The position numbers and the translations under genes are program-made. The notes below the pieces were generated by a model, which was given only the letters and a program-made list of their open reading frames with translations, did no database searches and was not told where the DNA came from. Below, in pieces: positions 7,723 to 13,920 of a stretch of DNA of 13,920 bases. The DNA comes from Coemansia sp. RSA 1804 (lineage: Eukaryota > Kickxellomycota > Kickxellomycetes > Kickxellales > Kickxellaceae). Numbering within the stretch: position 1 is the first letter of the stretch; each line of letters begins with the position of its first letter. The DNA is taken from positions 1 to 13,920 of the forward strand of contig JANBTH010000604.1 in assembly GCA_027578815.1 (NCBI GenBank), written 5' to 3'.

Positions 7723-10464
7723 ATGTCGGGACTTTTAGGCGCAACGGCCAAGCTAGTGCTTTCGGGCGACAGTCTGGTTCTCCGCGGCGCGCAACGCGGA
7801 AACCAGCCGCCGCCTGAGCGCACGATGGGCCTCGCGTACATTGCGGCACCTCATCTTGGAAACCAAAAGAAGGAAATTGAAGATGAGGCGTTTGCGCTGG
7901 AGGCACGTGAGTTTCTGCGTCGGCGAGTAGCAGGCAAACCAATCAAGTTTGTTGTGCGGTACAAGACAAACAGCGGACGCGAGTACGGAAGCGTGTACAC
8001 GGGGCCGGACATGCAGAACGACGACATAGCGCTCAAGCTTGTTGAGGAGGGCTGGGCCAAAGTGAGCGACCAGGCGCGCGGCAAGCTGAATCGCAGCGAC
8101 GTGGAGGCGGAGGAGGCAGCGCTTATCGACAGCCTCCTTGATCGGGAGGAGTATGCGCGCAGCGGGAGGCGCGGGATGTGGGACACAAAGGCCAAGCCGT
8201 CACGCCCACGCCTCACGACATTTGACCAGGACGCCAGCAAGTTTCTTGCGCAGAACAAGGGCCGCGAGCTCCGCGCAACCATTGAGCTGGTGCGCGACGC
8301 GTCCACTCTTCGCGCGACGCTCCACATGCCAACCGCGCACCAGTCGGTCACACTGCTTCTGGCTGGCGTCAAGGCGCCTACCGTGCGCACCAACGTGCCA
8401 GGCCAGCGCGACATTGCCGAGCCGTTTGGCGAGGAGGCAAAGTTCCACGTCGAGTCGCGGCTTCTGCAGCAGGATGTCAAGGTCCGCCTCGAGGCTCTGC
8501 CACACGGCGCGGCAGCTAGCGGCACCTTCATCGGCAACGTCATCCATCCGGCGGGCAACATCTCCGAATGGCTTGTGGCCAACGGATACGCGCGGGTGGC
8601 CGATCTGTCGGTTTCGCACGCCGAGAGCGGCCCGTCCAAGCTGCGTCAGCTCGAGAGCGCAGCCAAGCAAAAGCGTCTGCGCGTCTGGCAGGGATTCAGC
8701 GGCCAGATCGGCGGACTTGCGGCATCCAAGTCGTTTGATGCCACGGTTGTGCGCATCGTCAGCGGCGACACCGTCGTTGTGCACGATGAGACCCGCGACG
8801 CCGACCGCGAGTTCCAGCTGGCGTCTATCCGCCAGCCGCGCGTGTCGGATCCAGACCAGGCTGGCTATGCCGACCAGGCGCGCGAGACGCTGCGTCGTCT
8901 GTGCATCGGTAAGCCTGTCAGCGTGACTATCGACTACCACAAGCCCGCGCAGGACAACTTCAGGGCGCGCGACTGTGCCACGATCAAGGTCAAGGGCCAG
9001 GATCTGGGCGTCAGTCTCGTGCAAAAGGGTCTGGCCGGCGTGCTGCGGCATCGGGCCGACGACGAAAGCCGGTCGTCCAACTACGATGAGCTTCTGGTTG
9101 CAGAGGCAAAGGCGCAGGAGACGAAGGTCGGCATCCACTCGGGAAAGCCCAAGCAGGCCGCCAAGGTTGCCAATGCGTCGGAGAGCGCCGAGCGCGCCCG
9201 GTCGTTCATCACGCACTGGCAGCGCAGTGGGCGCGTTCCCTGCATTGTCGACTATGTGAGCGGCGGTGCTCGGCTGCGTCTTCACATTCCAAAGGAGAAC
9301 TGCAAGCTGACCTTCGTTCTCGGCGGAATCCGGTGCCCGCGCGCCGCACGCAACAGCGGCGAGGCTGGCGAGCCCTTTGGCGCAGAGGCACTTGCTTACA
9401 CCACACGCCATGCGCTGCAGCGGAATGTCGAGGTTGAGTTCGAGGGCGTCGACAAGACCGGCGGGTTTATCGGCACGCTGTGGCTCAACAAGGACAACAG
9501 TCTGGCCGAGGATTTGCTGGCTCACGGACTGGCAAGCGTCCACGAGTACAGTGCCGCGCAGAGCCCGTACAGCAGCCGTCTGTACGCTGCTGAGAGCCAG
9601 GCGCAAAGGCTGAAGCGCGGCATGTGGGTCGAATATGACGCCGAAAAGGCAGAGGAGGACCAGCGCCAGGAGAAGGAGGAGGCCGCCGCTCGCGAGGCCC
9701 AGAGGCAGCTGGAGAAGAATCCTGCGGCCGCCGCTGCTGCGCAGGGTCTGCAGCCGCGAATCGAGTTTCTGGATGTCGTGGTGTCGGAGATCACAAGCCC
9801 GTCGACCATGTTTATCCAGATCGCCACGCAGTCCAACATCAAGGAGCTGGAGGATCTGATGGCCGAGCTCTCTGTTGGCCAGGCGCCTGCGCCTGCTGAC
9901 TTTGTGCCAAAGGCCGGACAGCTGGTCAGCGCGTGCTACACGGTCGGCGACGAGTGGCATCGGGCCAAGATCCGCAAGGTTCTTCCAAGCAAGAAGGAGT
10001 TCGACGTCTTGTACATTGACTTTGGAAACTCCGAGGTCGTTGGCATCGACCGCATCCGCCCGCTTGCGCCCAAGTGCTCTGGGCTCCAGCCCCAGGCCCA
10101 CGAGGCGCAGCTTGCGTTCCTTCGTCTGCCTGACGACTCCTTTGCGCCCGACTACGTTGCAGAGACGGTTTCCGAGCTGCGTCGTCTAGTCGAGGGCAGG
10201 CAGCTGGTTGCCAATGTTGAAGCGCGCCCGTCCAGCGGCCCTCTCCAGATCACGCTGTATGAGCCGGATCTTGGCAAGTCTATTGTCGAGAAGAGCGTCA
10301 ACGGCACGCTTGCCCTTTCCGGCTTTGCTCTCGCTACCAAATCATCCCTTGCGTCACTGCACAACCCGCTTGCTGCTAACAAGATCGAGGAGCTTGTCAA
10401 TGATGCGCGCTCTGCTCATCGCGGCATCTGGGAGTACGGCGATGTTACCGCTGCCGAACAGTAG
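7723..10464 (+). CDS. SND1: Tudor staphylococcal nuclease (Tudor-SN, SND1/p100)
   Basis: The product is a multifunctional RNA-binding protein or nuclease linked in other eukaryotes to splicing, RNA decay and editing, stress granules and transcription. It is a single exon of 913 aa, matching the usual length of about 910 aa. Four SNase-like repeats are visible at about 5-155, 180-325, 335-475 and 495-637; repeats end in RGMW-, RVW- or RGMWVEY-type motifs and several carry PFG.EA or GxxSLV blocks. A charged, Ala-rich linker (640-675) leads to a Tudor domain (about 728-790, with DEWHRAKI and LYIDFGNSEVV) embedded in a split fifth SN domain ending at GIWEYGD (901-907). The Tudor cage has Tyr739, Tyr764 and Phe767, but His746 replaces the usual Tyr. 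ATG 7723 has G at -3. Third codon positions are strongly G/C biased, suggesting high expression. Confidence 0.97.
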   Translation: MSGLLGATAKLVLSGDSLVLRGAQRGNQPPPERTMGLAYIAAPHLGNQKKEIEDEAFALEAREFLRRRVAGKPIKFVVRYKTNSGREYGSVYTGPDMQNDDIALKLVEEGWAKVSDQARGKLNRSDVEAEEAALIDSLLDREEYARSGRRGMWDTKAKPSRPRLTTFDQDASKFLAQNKGRELRATIELVRDASTLRATLHMPTAHQSVTLLLAGVKAPTVRTNVPGQRDIAEPFGEEAKFHVESRLLQQDVKVRLEALPHGAAASGTFIGNVIHPAGNISEWLVANGYARVADLSVSHAESGPSKLRQLESAAKQKRLRVWQGFSGQIGGLAASKSFDATVVRIVSGDTVVVHDETRDADREFQLASIRQPRVSDPDQAGYADQARETLRRLCIGKPVSVTIDYHKPAQDNFRARDCATIKVKGQDLGVSLVQKGLAGVLRHRADDESRSSNYDELLVAEAKAQETKVGIHSGKPKQAAKVANASESAERARSFITHWQRSGRVPCIVDYVSGGARLRLHIPKENCKLTFVLGGIRCPRAARNSGEAGEPFGAEALAYTTRHALQRNVEVEFEGVDKTGGFIGTLWLNKDNSLAEDLLAHGLASVHEYSAAQSPYSSRLYAAESQAQRLKRGMWVEYDAEKAEEDQRQEKEEAAAREAQRQLEKNPAAAAAAQGLQPRIEFLDVVVSEITSPSTMFIQIATQSNIKELEDLMAELSVGQAPAPADFVPKAGQLVSACYTVGDEWHRAKIRKVLPSKKEFDVLYIDFGNSEVVGIDRIRPLAPKCSGLQPQAHEAQLAFLRLPDDSFAPDYVAETVSELRRLVEGRQLVANVEARPSSGPLQITLYEPDLGKSIVEKSVNGTLALSGFALATKSSLASLHNPLAANKIEELVNDARSAHRGIWEYGDVTAAEQ

Positions 10465-10896
10465 TTCTCTTTCTTCGTTGTTTTTGGTCTCTTCTTTTCT
10501 TTTTCTTTCGGAGGTTGCCGCTGGTTGTCGCGGCCCCTATTCATATGCTGAGTGTTTATCTGATATATTTCTGTAGTTTCAGTGCCGGTTTGTGGAGATG
10601 GTAGTTGTTGACATGAAGCGCGCATTGTATTTCCTTTGCTTTTCCGTCTCCGCCATGCTCGACAACCACGCTGCTTGTCGCAGTCCGGAGGATGGTCCAT
10701 AATAACAGACTCCTTGCGCACAGCGTTACTATCCAGAGGCTAATGGCTTCATCACCATCTACCCTTGCAAACTAACTGTCTACGGTGGTTTATATCTATC
10801 ATCTTTATTATTTTGACTTTTTTATTTGTTCTGAATAGCCCGAAGAATTCCTACATAGAGAACAAGAGAAGAAATTCTCCCGTGCCTGCTACGTCC
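10465..10896. other. Intergenic: SND1 3' UTR and TMEM234-type promoter
   Basis: I see no gene and no AATAAA. T-rich stretches at 10465-10510 (just after the SND1 stop) and 10790-10835 are compatible with 3'-UTR and promoter sequence respectively. The frame that runs into the TMEM234 start opens upstream, but its first ATG is at 10897. Confidence 0.55.
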
Positions 10897-11423
10897 ATGG
10901 ATTTCGCGTATCTGCTGCGTAAGTATCCGCACTGGTCCTTGCTGTTCATCAAGTCCAAAACCTCCTGCTCCGTTCTTTAAAACCTAGTGCTAATTATAAC
11001 GGCTGTCGAACAAGAAACCCGCCCTTTTCGCTTGTTCAAAAAAAAAAAGTAGAAAGCTGCTTTGGCTTTGTGCTGACCGCTCTTTGCTGGGGGTTCACCA
11101 ACCCATTCATCAAGCGCGGTTCCGAGGGCATCGAGCAGATCAAAAGAGGCAACTGGGTAGCGCAGACCTTCGCCGAGACCGTGTTTCTGTTCACGAACTG
11201 GAGGTACGTGGTTCCGCTAGCAATCAATCTCAGCGGCTCCGCGGTCTACTACTACACGCTGAGTTCCGCCGATATCACCATCGCTGTGCCGATTACAAAC
11301 TCCCTGGCGCTCATCTTTACAATCATGGCCGGCATTCTCGTTGGAGAGAAGCTCCCTACGACGAGGGAGATGCTTGGTATGGCCTGCATTGTGCTGGGCG
11401 TTGCCCTGTGCGTTACAAGCTAG
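10897..11423 (+). CDS. TMEM234: TMEM234-like (UPF0546) small membrane protein
   Basis: Two exons are called, 10897-10918 (22 nt) and 11053-11423, giving 130 aa. The protein has about four membrane segments (roughly residues 8-26, 56-76, 80-102 and 109-127) and resembles EamA/drug-metabolite-transporter halves. Signatures shared with animal TMEM234 are ALCWGFTNPFIKR near the N-terminus, then NLSGSAVYYYTLSSAD, then AVPITNSLALIFT, and the end GMACIVLGVALCVTS. The split codon C|AA joins exon 1 (MDFAYLL) to QSCFGFVLTAL and reproduces the usual N-terminal length. The start has T at -3 and G at +4. Molecular function is poorly established; zebrafish work links TMEM234 to kidney filtration, which says little for a fungus. 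Lack of the long cytoplasmic tail found in human TMEM234 is normal for short homologues. Confidence 0.88.
10919..11052 (+). other. Intron in the TMEM234-like gene
   Basis: The intron is 134 nt with strong donor GTAAGTA and acceptor AGTAG ending at 11052, phase 1. A CTAAT branch-like motif lies at 10990-10994. Unusually, a run of eleven A (11038-11048) sits immediately before the acceptor where a pyrimidine tract is expected. Confidence 0.82.
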
Positions 11424-11461
11424 TTCCAGGAAGAAGTCTCATCTGTCCACATATAGTTCTG

Positions 11462-11467
11462 AATAAA
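11462..11467 (+). terminator. Poly(A) signal AATAAA for the TMEM234-like gene
   Basis: A canonical AATAAA lies 39 nt past the stop codon, within the 164-bp gap to the convergent NOP16 stop. The NOP16 strand shows no exact AATAAA in this gap. Confidence 0.6.
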
Positions 11468-11587
11468 CCACACAAAAACATATAGGCAATAGTTGACGTG
11501 TTTACCTCGTTCATATCCTCCCCACTACACTATATAATTCACACAAAAGAAAAGAAAAGGAGCTGATTCTGCTTTTTTACTTTTCGT

Positions 11588-12265
11588 TCACTCAGGGATC
11601 GGACCAAAGGCCGCCTTCTCCTTGTCAGAAAGGAACCTCTCGATCTTCTTCTGGATCTGGCGCTTCGTCAGCTGCTGCTTGTTAAGAGCCTTGTCCCAGA
11701 ACATGGCACTGTAGTCTGTCCCGTGGGCGTCAACAAAGCTCTGCAGTATGCGTCTCTCGCCAACCGACATCCACCGTTCCTTCTTCTGATGCGCTATATT
11801 GGCGTACTCCTCAAGGATCCTGGCGCCCTCCTTTGTGGCCGGCACATCCTCGGCCTCGTAGTCGCTGTCGAGCGGGTTTGCCTCCTCGTCCGGCATGATC
11901 ACGTTGATCACATTGCCGGCCTCGTCGCGCTCAATAAGACCGTACCCCCTGGGGATCGACTTCTTCAGCGCGGCCTCCGTGCTTTCCTCAGGATCACCAC
12001 CGTCCTCACCAGCCACAGCCGCCGTGTCGTCTTTCTTCTCCTGATGCGCGGGAATCACATTCTTGACAATGCCCCCGGATATGCCGTTCAGCCGCGACAC
12101 CAGGCCGAGGTTCCGATAGTTCTCCGACACAGTCAACGACTTGTCCCATTTGTCACGGAGCAGCGGGTGCCCCTGGAACTTTTTTGTGCGCGACTTGTTT
12201 GCCCGCTTTCTCGTTACCTTGAGCTTTGGGTTGCGAAGCTTCTTGCGGGCGACCGGGCGGACCAT
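11588..12265 (-). CDS. NOP16: Ribosome biogenesis protein Nop16
   Basis: The product is a nucleolar assembly factor for the 60S ribosomal subunit, associated with pre-60S particles. It is a single exon of 225 aa, near the usual family length. Residues 1-31 are very basic (likely nucleolar/nuclear targeting) and lead into HPLLRDKWDKSLTVSENY (33-50) and NLGL, the hallmark of the family. The middle (75-140) is acidic and variable, with GYGLIERDEAGNVI at 107-120. The C-terminus carries the conserved YSAMFWDKALNKQQLTKRQI block (185-204) and ends with a short helix-rich tail. ATG 12265 has A at -3. The gene is convergent with the TMEM234-like gene (164 bp between stops) and follows UBC7 on the same strand after 420 bp. 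Confidence 0.94.
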   Translation of the reverse strand: MVRPVARKKLRNPKLKVTRKRANKSRTKKFQGHPLLRDKWDKSLTVSENYRNLGLVSRLNGISGGIVKNVIPAHQEKKDDTAAVAGEDGGDPEESTEAALKKSIPRGYGLIERDEAGNVINVIMPDEEANPLDSDYEAEDVPATKEGARILEEYANIAHQKKERWMSVGERRILQSFVDAHGTDYSAMFWDKALNKQQLTKRQIQKKIERFLSDKEKAAFGPIPE

Positions 12266-12685
12266 TGTATATGTGTATGTGAATAAAAGACTGTTTCTGG
12301 GTATATAGACCTTTTGACAAAATTAGAGAAACAAGAACTGGAAAGAAATGGGAAAAAAAGAAAAAAGACCTGGAAGACCTGGAAAACTGGGCTAAAATCG
12401 CAAAAAAAAAAATAAAGCTAATAACAAAGCAGTGGATCAAGAACTCGATCAGATCAGAGCTGGCATATTATTTTATGAGGGGAACTTTTTGCTGAGCATT
12501 TGAGACAGCTCACCACAACAGCAGCTTCCTTTGAGCAGTACCACGGAAACTAACCATCAAGCTAGTTGACTACATTAAGAACCACATGTAATAACTATAG
12601 CCTTTTCAACAGGTTCTACAAAGAAAAATTATAATGAAAAAAGCGGAGAAATGTTGTAGAAATGGCTCTGTCCAAGCAGCCGTCA
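12266..12685. other. Intergenic: NOP16 promoter/5' UTR and UBC7 3' UTR
   Basis: No gene is supported. On the plus strand, 12325-12385 is purine-rich (pyrimidine-rich on the NOP16 coding strand) and contains a 9-nt tandem duplication (gacctggaa at 12367-12375 and 12376-12384). A TATATA lies at 12302-12307, about 40 nt before the NOP16 ATG, probably too close to be a TATA box with a normal leader. There is no exact AATAAA for UBC7; AT-rich sequence at 12460-12480 and 12625-12650 may serve. Confidence 0.55.
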
Positions 12686-13666
12686 TTAGAGACCCAAGGA
12701 TTCTCTTACAATATCAGTAACGATCTTGTTGTATTTCGCCCTGTCCTCACGCCACATCTTGCTAGCATCGACGTTTGCGCCGCTCTCGTCGTTGGGCTCA
12801 GAAATCATGCTGAGAACGGAGAGCAGGATCTTTTCAACGCTCTGCACGGGGCTCCATCTCTCGGAGCTGCTCTCGTAGTGGTTGGGATCGTCGCCCGGCG
12901 GATGTAGGATCGAGATGCAGACCACGCCGTTCGGATAGACGTTTGGGTGGAACATGGGGCATGTGAACTTCATTGTGGGCGGGTTGAGCGGGTAGTCGCG
13001 TGGGAAGCTCAGCGTGGCTGTGAAGATTCCTCCTTCGAACGGTGTGTCTGGCGGGCCACTACATGTGTTTTATTCATGATCGTCATCGCCATTGTAAGAA
13101 GTTGAGAGATATAACATGGCATGTGTTATGATATGAATTTAGTAACAGAGTTGTTTGGATAGCCTAGTGAGGCATTATTTTGACGCAGCTTACACTATGC
13201 CAGTTATTCAACGTCATTTGATATATGCTGTTAACTCTCCCATGTTCTATACGTACGCTATGACCGCCTCCCACTCGAAAAAGTTGTCCTCCGCAATCGG
13301 GCCTACACGGGTCAGCAGACAAAACCAGTATCAGTACCAGCACCAAGGTTCCAGAGGAGAACAGAAGAAAATAAGCAAAGAGTCTGGCCTATTGGCAGTA
13401 GACACAAAGAGCGGCGAACAAGTGCAATGTATTATTGTATCCACACATACCTGCAGTAATACCTTCGGGCGCATGCAGCGACAGCTCTACACAGACAAGA
13501 AAGACGCGACAATAGCATTAACAGAAAAACGAGGCCGTGTTAGCTAGTTAGATAGACAGTGCAGTACTGTGCGAAGAGGTTGGTGAGCAAGAATGTCTGG
13601 CAATTACAAACCTCTGTATTCTGTCATTAGCCGTTTCAAGGCCGTCGAACCGCCGCTCTTGTACAT
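12686..13666 (-). CDS. UBC7: Ubiquitin-conjugating enzyme E2 G (Ubc7/UBE2G2)
   Basis: This is an E2 that builds K48-linked ubiquitin chains in ER-associated degradation, normally recruited to the ER membrane by Cue1 and partnering with Hrd1 or Doa10. Four exons on the minus strand are 13612-13666, 13451-13486, 13257-13302 and 12686-13058, encoding 169 aa (human UBE2G2 has 165). All junction phases fit. Residues: ALKRLMTEYRELSLHAPEG (9-27), NFFEWEAVIAGPPDTPFEGG (37-56), HPN at 83-85, catalytic Cys93 in NGVVCISIL, and the acidic loop HPPGDDPNHYESS (98-110) that marks the UBC7/UBE2G class over shorter E2s. RWSPVQSVEKILLSVLSM and EPNDESGANVDASKMWR follow almost unchanged from other eukaryotes. 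ATG 13666 has A at -3. UBE2G2 fits better than UBE2G1 by sequence recall. Confidence 0.95.
13059..13256 (-). other. UBC7 intron 3
   Basis: This 198-nt intron has donor GTACGT and acceptor CATGTAG on the minus strand, phase 2. The split codon GC|T encodes Ala46 within EAVIAGPPD. Confidence 0.9.
13303..13450 (-). other. UBC7 intron 2
   Basis: This 148-nt intron has donor GTATGT and acceptor GTGTAG on the minus strand, phase 1. A CTGAC branch-like motif sits close to the acceptor. The split codon G|GC gives Gly31. Confidence 0.9.
13487..13611 (-). other. UBC7 intron 1
   Basis: This 125-nt intron has the less common donor GTTTGT and acceptor CTGTGTAG on the minus strand, phase 1, with two CTAAC branch motifs (plus-strand 13539-13543 and 13547-13551). 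The split codon G|AG gives Glu19 in TEYRELSL. Confidence 0.88.
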
Positions 13667-13920
13667 TTTGTGGTGTGTGGTTGATAAGGGCAAGGGTATA
13701 GGTCAACGAATAAAGAGAATAAAACCAAATGGTGTGTATAAAGGGTAATTGAGTACAGACAGAAAAGCTCAATGTGGAAAAAGAGAGAACTGAAGGCCTT
13801 TCAGGAAGTAGTTTAGGTTGTCCTAGAACCTTTTTCAAGCCTTTCTTTTTTTATTCCCTCACTGTGGCGAATGTGTGTGAAAAAGAACGAGCCAATCAAT
13901 CTTGTCTGAGCTTCAAACGA
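13667..13920. other. UBC7 upstream region
   Basis: This is a promoter/5'-UTR stretch for the minus-strand UBC7 gene. I see no coding sequence; the open frame reading through UBC7 exon 1 from 13838 is in a different frame from the real exon. No clear TATA element in the correct orientation was found. Confidence 0.5.

Noticed and set aside
7851..8926. Two 262-codon open frames (minus 7851-8639, plus 8138-8926) inside SND1
   Set aside because: Both are Arg/Ser/Ala-rich shadows of the SND1 frame without motifs.
8200..10101. A 633-codon open frame on the minus strand
   Set aside because: It lies wholly antisense to SND1, whose strong G/C bias at third positions suppresses stops on the opposite strand. 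Its translation is Leu/Ala/Arg/Asp-rich with no recognisable domain.
12420..12660. Possible tRNA or small RNA in the NOP16-UBC7 gap
   Set aside because: No T-loop GGTTCRA box or cloverleaf could be formed by eye.
13155..13547. A 130-codon plus-strand frame
   Set aside because: It runs antisense through UBC7 introns and small exons; the minus-strand UBC7 model explains the conserved sequence.
370..13666. Idea of a functional cluster linking ubiquitin-like conjugation and lipid breakdown
   Set aside because: The genes are on both strands, separately promoted housekeeping units, and nothing in the sequence ties them together beyond proximity.
13733..13740. TATAAAG box upstream of UBC7
   Set aside because: It points to the right, away from UBC7, and no gene to the right is visible in the window.

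Overview
This window looks like ordinary nuclear DNA of a fungus, most likely an early-diverging (zygomycete-grade) lineage. The genes are eukaryotic, with phase-consistent spliceosomal introns of about 125-330 bp (GT donors, TAG acceptors), AATAAA-type poly(A) signals and AT-rich intergenic DNA between GC-richer exons. The fungal guess comes from the lipase set (Tgl2-like plus Tgl3/4/5-like patatin lipase). The early-diverging guess comes from a Tudor-SN gene and a TMEM234-type gene sitting in a compact genome. I cannot name the species.

Layout, left to right. Positions 370-1298 (+): a two-exon DCN1-like NEDD8-ligase cofactor of the UBA-less DCUN1D4/5 type. Positions 1983-3599 (+): an intronless alpha/beta-hydrolase triacylglycerol lipase related to Tgl2, with a likely mitochondrial presequence. 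Positions 4378-7206 (+): an intronless patatin-fold triacylglycerol lipase of the Tgl3/4/5/SDP1 family, with a long acidic N-terminal extension and one membrane segment. Positions 7723-10464 (+): an intronless Tudor-SN (SND1) gene. Positions 10897-11423 (+): a two-exon TMEM234-type small membrane protein whose first coding exon is only 22 nt. Positions 11588-12265 (-): the ribosome-biogenesis factor NOP16, convergent with TMEM234. Positions 12686-13666 (-): a four-exon UBC7/UBE2G2 ubiquitin-conjugating enzyme, which I assembled exon by exon.

The seven genes are independent housekeeping units and not an operon. Two act in ubiquitin-like conjugation (DCN1-like on cullins, UBC7 in ER-associated degradation). 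Two are neighbouring neutral-lipid lipases of unrelated fold. Two act on RNA or ribosomes (SND1, NOP16). The gene-free stretches hold UTRs and promoters. I saw no tRNA, rRNA, transposon, CRISPR or viral sequence, and no defence-like or otherwise novel system. The points most worth a second look are gene-structure details (a possible upstream DCN1 exon, a possible 3'-UTR intron, the 22-nt exon), the divergent extensions of the two lipases, and a substituted aromatic-cage residue in the Tudor domain.
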